DNA of 64,000 nucleotides from Candidatus Caccoplasma merdavium (GTDB lineage: Bacteria > Bacteroidota > Bacteroidia > Bacteroidales > UBA11471), in the NCBI GenBank assembly GCA_018715595.1, contig DVLI01000026.1, positions 191,966-255,965 on the forward strand, given 5' to 3'. The position numbers and the translations under genes are program-made. Below are positions 1 to 8,657 of this stretch, piece after piece. Under the pieces are notes generated by a model, which was not told where the DNA came from, made no database searches, and was given only the letters and a program-made list of their open reading frames with translations. The number at the start of each line of letters is the position of its first letter. Within the stretch, counting starts at the first letter, position 1.

Positions 1-868
1 GTGAAGAAAAGAAACCGTCAAAACCAATATTCCATACATTGGTGCGTCCCGTCATCGTCAGGTCTTTATGCAGTATGTCTTCGATAATAAATGAAAAAAG
101 ATACTGTATTTTGAAGAAAGTAATGCCTATTCCAAGTAACAATATGGTACAAATAAGGAACTTGGGCTTTATCCATCGTTCTCTTTTTGTTTTATAGACA
201 AACAATACATACATGACTATCAAGAATACTCCTGTAAGAGACGTCGCGGACCATAATATCAATACTGTAACAAATATTTCTGCAATAAGCAGCCATGCAA
301 AAAGGTTCTTTTTTGTCGTTAAAAGCATCAATAAAATAGCACTGCACAAAGCCGGGAATAAAAAAGATGCTGTCATATTAGGACTTGACAAAAGCGAAAC
401 CATGGCATTTTCAGTATAAAAATCATATAAACTTCGTGCATTCTTTTCGATATTTATGGTAAATCCGAATATTGAAATGAGGTAAACCAAATTGACCGTT
501 ATCAAGATAAAGTAAATGACAAACAGTGCATGGATCAATGATTTCAACCGGTGCTCTATCAATAGTTCTATCAGCATGGTCAATGATAGAATAGATACGC
601 TGAATATGAAAAAACGAGAAAGCCCTTCACCCGAAAAGATGGTTGAAAGAAACCAACATGCGAAGACCATCAATTCGCCTTTTAACAGCTTTGAAGGGAC
701 TTTTTTCTCAATAAACAGATATTGTATGAATATAACTATCGCGACAAAAACACGCGAAACATTAAAAAACGTGTTTATCGCACCAAAACCCAGAATGTCG
801 AAACATGCCGGTTTCAAAAATGTCGCAAAAGCGAATAGAATGAATAGAAATCTTATTGCAGATGACAT
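1..868 (-). CDS. O-antigen/capsule polymerase or ligase (Wzy/WaaL-like), 3' end outside window
   Basis: Reading the minus strand from the ATG at 868 gives an open frame of 289 codons that runs off the left edge, so the protein is partial. It is very hydrophobic, with repeated membrane segments (residues about 3-20, 35-52, 80-110, 120-140, 175-215, 225-265). Near the cut end it shows TGRTNVWNIG, which resembles the tGRt-x-W signature of the O-antigen ligase/polymerase family. Such proteins join repeat units on the periplasmic face of the inner membrane. The start lies 12 bp after the stop of the acyltransferase gene, so it is the last visible gene of the capsule operon. No Shine-Dalgarno is seen, which is normal in Bacteroidetes. 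Whether it is a Wzy polymerase or a ligase cannot be decided; the wzx/wzz context favours Wzy. Confidence 0.75.
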   Translation of the reverse strand, partial: MSSAIRFLFILFAFATFLKPACFDILGFGAINTFFNVSRVFVAIVIFIQYLFIEKKVPSKLLKGELMVFACWFLSTIFSGEGLSRFFIFSVSILSLTMLIELLIEHRLKSLIHALFVIYFILITVNLVYLISIFGFTINIEKNARSLYDFYTENAMVSLLSSPNMTASFLFPALCSAILLMLLTTKKNLFAWLLIAEIFVTVLILWSATSLTGVFLIVMYVLFVYKTKRERWIKPKFLICTILLLGIGITFFKIQYLFSFIIEDILHKDLTMTGRTNVWNIGFDGFFSS

Positions 869-880
869 GGCATATTGTGT

Positions 881-1666
881 TTAATTTTCATCATCAAAAT
901 ATGTCATATTAAAATCACATATACTCATATCATTATTATCTTTAAAAAATTCATCTATCTCTTTCTCTAATTTGGAAGAACGTATATGGGTACAATGTTC
1001 TTTTATCACTTTTGCCGGACTTCCTGCTAATAAGATCATCTTATGATAATCAGAAAAATCTTTATTAACAAAACTTTTATTACTAACAATACTACCATTA
1101 GGAATAATTGCACCTTTCACTATTGAGCAACTATTTCCAATCCATACCGATGCTCCTATTAGAACTTTTCCTTCTTTTCGTTGAACGATGTTATTATTAA
1201 CGACGTAATGATAATTTGTATCACAAACGATACTTCCAAAAGCAAATCTTGTAAACTCTCCTATTTCAATATAATTATTTGCTAAAATTTTACACCCTCC
1301 ACCTATTTCAATATGTTCGCCAAACTTTGCAACTCCCGAGATCCTAAATACAACACCGGGAGAAACTCTTATAGGACCATTAATTATCAGAAGGCCATTA
1401 ATCATAAACAACATCGATGGCATTTTTGTCGGAACAAAAAAATCTTGATTATATCCCCACTTTATCAACCCGAATCGAGGCTTTACATTCAACTTGATTT
1501 TGGCGCGACTCAACACCAATTGGGTAGGTCCATATATCACCAATGGGAAATGGATTGCCTGCTTAAATGGTAATAGACGAAAATTGGCTATTATCGTTTT
1601 AAATACACAAAAACGATATTTTAAAGTTCGGTGCTTGATATTTTTTAATAAAGATATCAGAGTCAT
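881..1666 (-). CDS. Hexapeptide-repeat (left-handed beta helix) acyltransferase
   Basis: A 261-residue protein whose C-terminal half has the imperfect hexapeptide pattern of left-handed beta-helix acyltransferases (isoleucine/valine-led turns at about residues 95-210, e.g. IGASVWIGNSCSIVKGA) and ends with AGSPAKVIKE, the usual last turn of sugar O-/N-acetyltransferases. The N-terminal 90 residues are not recognised. It probably O-acetylates a capsule sugar on the cytoplasmic side. It lies 9 bp downstream of the glycosyltransferase and 12 bp upstream of the polymerase, so it is co-transcribed with them. The gene is conspicuously AT-rich compared with housekeeping genes in the window, which is common for the variable part of capsule loci. 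The donor and acceptor cannot be predicted. Confidence 0.8.
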   Translation of the reverse strand: MTLISLLKNIKHRTLKYRFCVFKTIIANFRLLPFKQAIHFPLVIYGPTQLVLSRAKIKLNVKPRFGLIKWGYNQDFFVPTKMPSMLFMINGLLIINGPIRVSPGVVFRISGVAKFGEHIEIGGGCKILANNYIEIGEFTRFAFGSIVCDTNYHYVVNNNIVQRKEGKVLIGASVWIGNSCSIVKGAIIPNGSIVSNKSFVNKDFSDYHKMILLAGSPAKVIKEHCTHIRSSKLEKEIDEFFKDNNDMSICDFNMTYFDDEN

Positions 1667-1675
1667 CTATTTTAT

Positions 1676-2470
1676 CTATTTTATCAATTTAATATTATAC
1701 AATTGTGATGCCATTATCGAATATGTAGAATGTGTGCAACCTATAATTTTTTTTGTCGCTCCCAAACAATATAAATCAACAACAGCATCTTTCATTCCTA
1801 TCGTATTTTTTCTTGTTAAAGAAAGATCTTGCGATATTATTCGTTCTCCATACTTTTGAATCATTAGGCTTTTAATTTCCTCCGAGTCGGTTGCCAAATA
1901 AAATTGGCAACGAGTATTTTGTTGGATTTCCTGATCCATCAATGTGAAGAATTTTTCATTTGGATTATCTTTTATTGCCGACAGATTATCGGTACGACGA
2001 ATGTGAACCCCAATTACATTATCTCGATAATTATCTGTAATGGAAAAAATCCTTTCCCTCAATTCTTTTATGGGAACAAATATTTCAGCCAACGAATTGG
2101 TTATTTCATAAGGTGTAAAATAATTATATGCTGCAATGTATATATTTGTGGCATTACATATTTCCTTCTCAAAAAACTGTCTACGATTTTCATCTATATA
2201 AAGGATTTTATCATAATGGAATTTCTTTATTATATCTGGTATAAAGAAATTTCTTTTGCCCCCTTTTTTCATATAGAAATTTTTTAGTCTTTTTATTTCT
2301 AAATCCTTGGGCTGCTCAAATAAATCATCAAAAAAGGCACTACAATCAAAATCCTTTCCCCAAAATATTTCTAAATCAACCTCTGGATTGTTTTTTTGCC
2401 AAGCCATAGCTGATACAACTGCTCTCATTCTATTACATAACCCAGCAATAGGAACTAACGTTATTTTCAT
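1676..2470 (-). CDS. Glycosyltransferase with fucosyltransferase-like fold
   Basis: The 264-residue product starts with MKITLVPIAGLCNRMRAVVSA, resembling the G-x-x-N-R/Q-hydrophobic N-terminal loop of the GT11/NodZ/O-fucosyltransferase superfamily, and has GVHIRRTDN near residues 155-163, the conserved HxRxxD motif that binds the GDP-sugar phosphate in that superfamily. A GDP-fucose (or related GDP-deoxyhexose) transferase adding a residue to the capsule repeat unit is the best guess. No signal peptide is present, as expected for a cytoplasmic enzyme working on an undecaprenyl-linked intermediate. It is the only glycosyltransferase visible in this part of the locus, so others must lie beyond the left edge. 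The gene is AT-rich. The superfamily call is fairly firm; the sugar is inferred. Confidence 0.7.
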   Translation of the reverse strand: MKITLVPIAGLCNRMRAVVSAMAWQKNNPEVDLEIFWGKDFDCSAFFDDLFEQPKDLEIKRLKNFYMKKGGKRNFFIPDIIKKFHYDKILYIDENRRQFFEKEICNATNIYIAAYNYFTPYEITNSLAEIFVPIKELRERIFSITDNYRDNVIGVHIRRTDNLSAIKDNPNEKFFTLMDQEIQQNTRCQFYLATDSEEIKSLMIQKYGERIISQDLSLTRKNTIGMKDAVVDLYCLGATKKIIGCTHSTYSIMASQLYNIKLIK

Positions 2471-2513
2471 TTATATAGAGATATATTTTATTTGTTATCA
2501 AATTATATTATAA

Positions 2514-4049
2514 TTACTTCTTCATGAATTTTTGTCTAATTCTGCTCATCACTTGTTTTTCTTGTTGAGACATAAATAATAAATTACTTAAAATATATAC
2601 TATACCAACCAATAAACATGTCAAAATCCATCTATAATTATCGTTTGTATCCACATAAAATTTAAATAGATAGCCACAGAATAAAGAAAAGATCGTTGGT
2701 AGAAGGCATGGGATAAAAACGATAGTAATCCATTGAGAAATTTTACATTGTGTATAATGGTGCAATATCCATAATGTAGCAATACCCAAGAATATACCCC
2801 AACAAGATATCCAAATAAAGTACATCCAATAGGGTGGAAAATGGAAATGAAATGCAACGAATGTCAATGGTATTGGAAGGAAACATAATATAGCTTTGAC
2901 TTGTGTAAACAACTTAATGCGGCCATAAGCTAAAATAGCAGACTGTTGGCTTATCGTAAGATTTTCGACCAAAGTGCGCGTTATCTGCATTTGGCAAAAC
3001 AATGCAGCATATTGGGGAATATTCTGTCCTGAATTGCCAATCCAAATATGCATAATCGATTCCATTTCTGCTATAGCCGGCAATCCAAACAATGCCATAA
3101 GGACATATGCCATTTTACTGCTGTATAAAGATGTATTTATAAGTTTATCCGTGTTCTTTTCTCCTGCACTCTTCTCAATTACAGGATTGACGGCTTTCAA
3201 TAGATTATTTGAAAATGCCTGTAATTGTCCGCACAACTGATTTCCCAATCCTTGCGCAGCATTTAACGTTGTCCCGAAAAAATGGTTCAATATGATACCT
3301 AAACCATATTGACTACCAATAGCCGACACTGACGTAGTAAAGTTCCAACCTGCAAATCCTGTCATTTCTTTCATAAGGACTCGGTTGTAATAACGACAAG
3401 GAGCCAATATACATTCATCATACTTTCGATGGCAATATATTCGCATGATCGAGAGGGTAATAAATGGTATGGCCGCCATAAGAATACCATATACAATGAG
3501 TTTATCGCCAGTGGTATAGACAACAGCAAAAGCCACAGCCAGCTTAAGTAGAGACTCTATAATGCCCACAATGGCGTAGTACCGCATATTTTCATGGGCA
3601 TTGAGCATGGCATCGTAAGGTACACTCATCACGGTAAACATCGTACTGACGATTAGACTACCGTAAACCACTTGTGCCGCAAATAAACGGTCAGAAGGAA
3701 TATTCAGTATACCATGAAAGAAAAAGTAACCGGCTACCAGCAAAACCACTCCCACAAGAATAGCAATGCCTGTGTGCAATATGACGCTGATGTTGAATAT
3801 CTGTTTCTGTTTCTCCTTATTACCTTCACCCTCTGTATATGACATATATCGCTGTGTAACACGTGCCATAGTCACATTTAAAAATCCTAACATAGCTATG
3901 GCACCACCCACAATATTGAAAATACCGAAATCGACATCGCCCAGACTGTTGAGGACAAGTCGGGTGGTATACAACGAGATGAACACGGTAATGCCCATCT
4001 TGGCATAAAGATACCCGGTATTTTGGGCTACGCGCGATGCTGTCGACAT
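2514..4049 (-). CDS. wzx: Polysaccharide flippase (Wzx/MATE-like)
   Basis: A 511-residue polytopic membrane protein with about 12-14 hydrophobic helices. The N-terminal part (QNTGYLYAKMGITVFISLY, then a segment with ARVTQRYMSYTEGEG) is characteristic of Bacteroidales lipopolysaccharide biosynthesis flippases. Such proteins of the MATE/oligosaccharidyl-lipid flippase group move undecaprenyl-diphosphate-linked repeat units across the inner membrane. It lies 44 bp downstream of wzz and 43 bp upstream of the glycosyltransferase, all on one strand. Length fits the family (450-520 residues). The 3' half of the gene is more AT-rich than the 5' half, so the composition change in this operon falls within wzx. 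Confidence 0.85.
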   Translation of the reverse strand: MSTASRVAQNTGYLYAKMGITVFISLYTTRLVLNSLGDVDFGIFNIVGGAIAMLGFLNVTMARVTQRYMSYTEGEGNKEKQKQIFNISVILHTGIAILVGVVLLVAGYFFFHGILNIPSDRLFAAQVVYGSLIVSTMFTVMSVPYDAMLNAHENMRYYAIVGIIESLLKLAVAFAVVYTTGDKLIVYGILMAAIPFITLSIMRIYCHRKYDECILAPCRYYNRVLMKEMTGFAGWNFTTSVSAIGSQYGLGIILNHFFGTTLNAAQGLGNQLCGQLQAFSNNLLKAVNPVIEKSAGEKNTDKLINTSLYSSKMAYVLMALFGLPAIAEMESIMHIWIGNSGQNIPQYAALFCQMQITRTLVENLTISQQSAILAYGRIKLFTQVKAILCFLPIPLTFVAFHFHFPPYWMYFIWISCWGIFLGIATLWILHHYTQCKISQWITIVFIPCLLPTIFSLFCGYLFKFYVDTNDNYRWILTCLLVGIVYILSNLLFMSQQEKQVMSRIRQKFMKK

Positions 4050-4093
4050 GATTTATGACAATAGATTACTTCCGACAATATATGATTGTAAAT

Positions 4094-5224
4094 CTATTTC
4101 TCTTTGATATATGAAAGAAATTTCTCCCAATATTCTTTACCCAGCAAAATCCATCCCATTGTTATAACAAATGATACAAATGTTACTGCAATAATCATCA
4201 TTTTACGAGAGGTCCCAGAGGGTTGCAGGGGGACAGTAGCCGGCTCGAGAACGGCAAACACGGGTTTGGCCTCTTGTACTTTGGCCCGAGCTACCTGTAA
4301 TTGGTTCGCCACCTGACTATATACTTGATAAGCCAAATTCATGTCGTTTTGCAACCGGTCCTGTTCAGCTCGGACACTTTGCAAAACCAAATTTTTATTG
4401 GCATCCAAATATTCGGCATATTTCTTCTGGGCAGCATAGTATTCAGCCTGCCGTTCTTGAAACAACTGTTGCAGATAGGCACAGTCGTCTTTTGCTTTGG
4501 CAATGCGGTAATTGATGATATATTCCTGTAATTTGCTAACAACAGAGTCGGCAACTACGGCTGCAACCTTAGGGTCTTGCAAAGTTACAGAAACCGTTGT
4601 TATGGCTGTTTTCTCATCGACATTGGCCGTTACCACTTCTCTGACCAAAGAGAGTTTCTGAAAATCATCTTCCGACAGCTGGATAGGGCCTTGCGCCCCA
4701 ATTCCGGACGATACGACTTCTTTTTCTTTCGTAAAAAGAGATTTTGCCCACCCGATTGCCTTTCCCGGGAATTCCATGACAGAACTCCACCACGGGGATT
4801 TCATCTCATCGAGATAGGCCATAAAAGTCGTATCGATATTACCATCAAGAGTTTGTACCGGCATGTCAAAAAGGCTCAATGCGAATGGGGTAGAGGCTAC
4901 TATATCTGACGCCAATGTGATGTTCATGGCATCGGCTCCATTAGAAGATGCGCTACTACCCAAAAACGAAGATGCCAAACTGGCTAATCCTCCCGACACT
5001 TTCGTTTGGTCACCCATTTCAGGAGAAAGGGTCACATTTACCGTATATTCCTTAGGAATGCTGAATGCGATAATTACCCCCAATACGGCACCTACAAGAA
5101 CCGACCACAACAACGCTTTTCGTGCCGCTATGAGTTTTCGCAAATAACCTGCCCAGTCGATTTCAATCTCATCGTTTTCTTCCGTGATATAATCGGGATT
5201 TTTATAGGATTCTTTTTCAGACAT
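4094..5224 (-). CDS. wzz: Chain-length determinant protein (Wzz family)
   Basis: A 376-residue protein with the Wzz/polysaccharide co-polymerase layout: a cytoplasmic start, a first membrane helix at about residues 37-56 (LLWSVLVGAVLGVIIAFSIP), a long periplasmic region with coiled-coil character (about residues 210-320), a proline-containing stretch (LEPATVPLQPSG) and a second helix near the C-terminus followed by a short basic tail. No tyrosine-kinase (BY-kinase) domain is attached. It sets the polymer length made by the Wzy-type polymerase. It follows the SLBB export gene after a 73-bp gap containing a perfect 14-bp hairpin (see separate entry). Confidence 0.88.
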   Translation of the reverse strand: MSEKESYKNPDYITEENDEIEIDWAGYLRKLIAARKALLWSVLVGAVLGVIIAFSIPKEYTVNVTLSPEMGDQTKVSGGLASLASSFLGSSASSNGADAMNITLASDIVASTPFALSLFDMPVQTLDGNIDTTFMAYLDEMKSPWWSSVMEFPGKAIGWAKSLFTKEKEVVSSGIGAQGPIQLSEDDFQKLSLVREVVTANVDEKTAITTVSVTLQDPKVAAVVADSVVSKLQEYIINYRIAKAKDDCAYLQQLFQERQAEYYAAQKKYAEYLDANKNLVLQSVRAEQDRLQNDMNLAYQVYSQVANQLQVARAKVQEAKPVFAVLEPATVPLQPSGTSRKMMIIAVTFVSFVITMGWILLGKEYWEKFLSYIKEK

Positions 5225-5256
5225 AGTTATATCCAGTGTTTAATTTATAAGCAATC

Positions 5257-5291
5257 CATCAAGGAACAAGATAACCTCTTGTTCCTTGATG
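5257..5291 (-). promoter_or_regulatory. Perfect 14-bp inverted repeat between export gene and wzz
   Basis: Arm CATCAAGGAACAAG at 5257-5270 and its exact reverse complement at 5278-5291, with a 7-base loop. It begins 7 bp after the stop of the SLBB gene as transcribed (minus strand). No run of T follows on that strand, so it is not a textbook Rho-independent terminator. It could be a read-through attenuator acted on by UpxY, or an RNA-processing/stability hairpin setting different mRNA levels for the export and later genes. Confidence 0.6.
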
Positions 5292-5297
5292 AGTAAT

Positions 5298-7688
5298 TTA
5301 TTTTGCCAAGTTGGCAATAGTGGCAGCCATTGTTCCTATCGATGTCACGGCCGACAAAGACGCCAGGACATTTCCCCAATTGGCTTGTCTCGGCCGCCTG
5401 TTGGGAACGACAATTTCACAGCCGGGTTCCACCATGCCGTTTCCGCGTCGTTTTACCACGGCTATTTGGCCATTCATGTATATGATATATTTCTTATTCT
5501 TCTTGGCCAACGCTCCATAGCCGCCGGCTTGGCCGATGTAATATTTCACGTTTTTGCCTTTTTTGTATGATACCACATTGGGTTGCATCACGGCTCCGTT
5601 GATTTTCACCGTATTATTGTATTCGGGAACGATAAGGACATCGCCTTCGCGCAAAACAATATCGGCATCACTTCCCGGAGATTTCAGGGCAGCCACAAGG
5701 TCTATCCCCACTGAATATGTCGTATCGACTTTAATGCCCAAAGAATCGACTTTTTCTTCTCCAATTTGACGACGCAGCAACAGAATGACATCTTGCATAC
5801 GTTTCAATTCTTCGGCATTCGCTTTACGCATTAACTTGGCTCCTCGTACATAGGCAAATTGCGTTGTCCCACCCGCTTTTTCCACCAAGTCGCTGAGGCG
5901 TTCGTCCTTCTGGGTTATGGTATAAGTTCCTCCATAAAGGACTTCGCCCGAAATTGCGACATTTTTCTGTTCACTGTATACCGGACTGCGTCTCACGAAC
6001 ACCTGGTCATAGGGTTGAAGGACAAATCCGGGTTCACCATCGACCACGAAACCGTCTTTCAATGCAAATGTAAACATCTCGCCCAACTCTCGGGTATCTT
6101 CGGTACTTGTCGGGTTCTTGATACGGCGGGAAATGTCGACTCGCACCAAGGAAGCCGCATCGCGCAAACCACCTGCTGCAATGACCAAATCTTCGAGCGT
6201 CATATTGTCGGCATAAGGGTAGGAGCCGGGTTGCATCACTTCTCCGGCAATTTGCACATCACCAAGAGCACTGATATCATGAATACTCGGGATAAACAAA
6301 ACATCGTTCCGCCGTAACTCAATATCGGGTATCGAGCCATTCATGAGGGCGGCAATATCAATTTGCTGCACCTCGCGGGTCATGTTATCGCGCAAGCGAT
6401 AAAGGACCGCTCTGGCCGTAAAGGCATCGTCGGTGAGACTGTCGGCCCTTGCAATAAGGGCCTTTACCGTATTCACGTTTTCATCAAGTTCATATATTCC
6501 GGGACGATATACGGCACCACGGATTTCAAGTTTGTTTGAGAATCTGTCGAGAATGGATTCGGCCGTAATTACATCACCGTCGGCAAGTTGGCAGATGGCA
6601 TAATCGACATCATCGATTGTATTGACTTGATACTCTTTCCCGTTTTGGCGCACCATACGCAAATTTTTGGTATACGCGTCACTGGTAAATCCACCGGCAT
6701 ATTCAATCAGTTTTTCGAGGGTTTCACCCGCCTTCATCTCATAGCGCATCGGCCGTTTAACGTTTCCGGCAATCTGCACCAAGGATTCATAGGCGGGAAC
6801 AATGACTACATCGCCTTCTTCCAATCGAATATCGTCTTGTGTTTTCCCTTGCATGATAAAATCATACACATCTATGGTTGCCACCTTTTTCCCATTACGC
6901 ACCAACTGCACATCTCGCAAACTACCGATTCCATTTACACCGCCGGCACGGTAAAGGGCATGAAATACCGTCGAGAATGCCGATAGGGCATATGTGCCCG
7001 GTTGCACGACTTCACCCATGACATTGATTTGAATCGTGCGCGTATTTCCCAACGTAACTCGTATCTGGTTGTTGGCATCGGAATAAATTTTACGCAACTC
7101 CTTCGTCAGGAATTTCTGAGCCTGTTCCATCGTCATTCCGCTGAGATAGAGCGGACCAAGTTCCCCGATATTGATTGTGCCTTCGGGTGAGATTTGTTGA
7201 CGAATGGTATTCTGACTTGCTCCCCAAATATCGATAATCACTTCATCACCCGCACCCAGTCGATAATTTAGCGGAGTCGGGATATTGACACTCGGTTCAA
7301 AAGTCAAATTCCTCGTATTGAAAATATTGCGACCATATACTTGATTTTCTCTTGCGACATCTTGGGGTTTTTCCCGGCTTTCCATCATAGCCGTACTTTC
7401 GTCACTGACCTGCTCTCGCAAACGAGCTTCGGCTTTTGCCGTACCGGAAATTTGGTCGCTGGCCGCATTATTCTGCTGGTCATATAGTTGCTTTACACGA
7501 CGAGCCTGTTCTTCGGTCACACCTCTTCGTGCCAACTCCGTAGCCAGCACGCGTTGATCTTTTCCTTCACTCAATCCCTGTTTTACATATTCCAATACTT
7601 GGGCGTCGCTCATACTCTGAGCCGAAACCGGTACGGTTATGGCCCCACAGAGGATTACAAATAATCCGCGAATAAAAAGTTTTCTCAT
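5298..7688 (-). CDS. SLBB-domain polysaccharide export protein (Wza-type)
   Basis: A 796-residue exported protein. It has an N-terminal signal peptide (MRKLFIRGLFVILCGAITV, cleavage probably after VSA) and no lipobox cysteine. A short region with GVTEEQARRVKQLYDQQ follows, then a Poly_export domain at about residues 130-220 (LNYRLGAGDEVIIDIWG) and a series of SLBB-type beta-grasp units through the rest (repeated pattern G-x-V-x-x-P-G-x-Y, e.g. GEVVQPGTYAL, GEVMQPGSYPY, GEVLYGGTYTI). It should form the outer-membrane/periplasmic conduit for capsule export. It is about twice the length of E. coli Wza, as usual in Bacteroidales. It is the first structural gene after upxY (36 bp apart). Confidence 0.9.
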   Translation of the reverse strand: MRKLFIRGLFVILCGAITVPVSAQSMSDAQVLEYVKQGLSEGKDQRVLATELARRGVTEEQARRVKQLYDQQNNAASDQISGTAKAEARLREQVSDESTAMMESREKPQDVARENQVYGRNIFNTRNLTFEPSVNIPTPLNYRLGAGDEVIIDIWGASQNTIRQQISPEGTINIGELGPLYLSGMTMEQAQKFLTKELRKIYSDANNQIRVTLGNTRTIQINVMGEVVQPGTYALSAFSTVFHALYRAGGVNGIGSLRDVQLVRNGKKVATIDVYDFIMQGKTQDDIRLEEGDVVIVPAYESLVQIAGNVKRPMRYEMKAGETLEKLIEYAGGFTSDAYTKNLRMVRQNGKEYQVNTIDDVDYAICQLADGDVITAESILDRFSNKLEIRGAVYRPGIYELDENVNTVKALIARADSLTDDAFTARAVLYRLRDNMTREVQQIDIAALMNGSIPDIELRRNDVLFIPSIHDISALGDVQIAGEVMQPGSYPYADNMTLEDLVIAAGGLRDAASLVRVDISRRIKNPTSTEDTRELGEMFTFALKDGFVVDGEPGFVLQPYDQVFVRRSPVYSEQKNVAISGEVLYGGTYTITQKDERLSDLVEKAGGTTQFAYVRGAKLMRKANAEELKRMQDVILLLRRQIGEEKVDSLGIKVDTTYSVGIDLVAALKSPGSDADIVLREGDVLIVPEYNNTVKINGAVMQPNVVSYKKGKNVKYYIGQAGGYGALAKKNKKYIIYMNGQIAVVKRRGNGMVEPGCEIVVPNRRPRQANWGNVLASLSAVTSIGTMAATIANLAK

Positions 7689-7724
7689 TGATTGACTTTT
7701 TTATGATTCGTTTTGTTGATATTA

Positions 7725-8276
7725 TTATTCCGATACAAGTTCTTCACACCATGTGTAACTCACTTTCAGCAGAGCCGCACTACCATTCACCTCAATAGCT
7801 ATATAATGACGACCGCCATATCGAAGGAATTTCCCGGTTAAACCGAATAAGGGGCCTTTCTTTATTATACGGACTTCGGAGACCCTCTTGTCTTTAAGTT
7901 TATGAGGATCAATAAATCTTGTGCCTTGAATGGAAGGGTCGGTAGCTCTTATGAAATTCTGCATCTCTTTCGTCGGTACGATGCAATAATCATCGACTGT
8001 ACGTTCCTTTTTTAAAAAATAAATAGGGTGGGGCGCTCTTTTCATCAAGTCCTTACACCAATTCTTATCATATGTGTGATGCACGAACAACAAATTGTGA
8101 ACGGCCGGTACCAAGACATGCTCACTACGCGAGGTATCGCTTCGTGCATCTCGTAACTCATACATCATGGGGATATAAAACTCTATTTGTTGATCTCTGA
8201 GGAATTGGGCTATCAGAAGTTCTTTGTTATATCGGGTTTGCAAAGGCAACCACACCCGCTCTTCATTTTCCTCCAT
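7725..8276 (-). CDS. upxY: UpxY-family capsule transcription antiterminator (NusG/RfaH-like)
   Basis: A 183-residue NusG paralogue: an N-terminal NGN-type domain (residues about 8-110, beginning VWLPLQTRYNKELLIAQFL) and a C-terminal KOW-like domain (about 120-180, with KKGPLFGLTGKFLRYGGRHY). It is the promoter-proximal gene of a capsule operon, as in Bacteroides fragilis, where UpxY proteins bind the 5' leader of their own operon and stop early termination. No upxZ gene (the trans inhibitor normally next to upxY) is present here; an SLBB gene follows directly. Length matches the family (about 170-190 residues). The start codon lies 5 bases beyond one arm of a 12-bp inverted repeat in the leader, which may influence its translation. 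Confidence 0.9.
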   Translation of the reverse strand: MEENEERVWLPLQTRYNKELLIAQFLRDQQIEFYIPMMYELRDARSDTSRSEHVLVPAVHNLLFVHHTYDKNWCKDLMKRAPHPIYFLKKERTVDDYCIVPTKEMQNFIRATDPSIQGTRFIDPHKLKDKRVSEVRIIKKGPLFGLTGKFLRYGGRHYIAIEVNGSAALLKVSYTWCEELVSE

Positions 8277-8281
8277 TTTTC

Positions 8282-8403
8282 ATTCTATTCTATTTTATTT
8301 ATTATACAATTCTCTCTTTTTCCGCCATCTTAAACGATTGCGAATCAATTCGTTTTCAAAAATTTGCACCTTGAAAGTTTCTCACTTCCGTATAGAATAG
8401 AAT
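8282..8403 (-). promoter_or_regulatory. upxY leader with 12-bp inverted repeat
   Basis: ATTCTATTCTAT at 8282-8293 is the exact reverse complement of 8392-8403, with 98 bp between them. Both arms would lie in the roughly 155-nt leader RNA made from the promoter at 8439-8446. The proximal arm ends 5 bases before the upxY start codon, so pairing would close a long loop right next to the ribosome-binding region. The arms are simple AT-rich repeats, so chance is not excluded. Confidence 0.45.
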
Positions 8404-8438
8404 TCCACAGCCGTAAAAAAGTCAAGCATACACGATTA

Positions 8439-8446
8439 CAAAAATA
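8439..8446 (-). promoter_or_regulatory. Promoter -7 element of the capsule operon
   Basis: On the minus strand this reads TATTTTTG, matching the Bacteroidetes -7 consensus TAnnTTTG. No good TTTG -33 box is seen at 19-21 bp upstream. It would give a leader of about 155 nt before upxY, the length range in which UpxY proteins act. The element is outside the nearby inverted repeat, so inversion of that segment would not flip it. Confidence 0.5.
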
Positions 8447-8624
8447 GGTATTTATACCAAATCTGCCCCCTATTTAGGCGACCAAAACCATTTGTTAACA
8501 TTATTTCACACGATTGGGAATCCGTAGTACTTGTGTGGATAAAGATTCTCGTCTGACAAAAAATCAAATTATATTAATTGCTTCGAATTTGAGAAGAAGA
8601 ATTTTCACATAGTCGTTTTTTTCG

Positions 8625-8632
8625 TAATTTTG
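8625..8632 (+). promoter_or_regulatory. Promoter -7 element upstream of the Yip1-like gene and smpB
   Basis: TAATTTTG matches TAnnTTTG and lies 26 bp before the ATG of the membrane-protein gene. The rest of 8404-8624 is AT-rich spacer between divergent transcripts and shows no further gene. Confidence 0.55.
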
Positions 8633-8657
8633 CCCATGTAATCGTTGCCAACATATC

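Noticed and set aside
213..884. Plus-strand open frames at the left edge
   Set aside because: The minus strand has a continuous 289-codon frame with a membrane-protein pattern and an O-antigen polymerase/ligase motif; the plus-strand frames are its shadows.
8282..8403. Invertible (phase-variable) promoter upstream of upxY
   Set aside because: The 12-bp arms are shorter than known invertible-promoter repeats, no promoter element lies between them, the predicted promoter is outside, and no recombinase gene is near.
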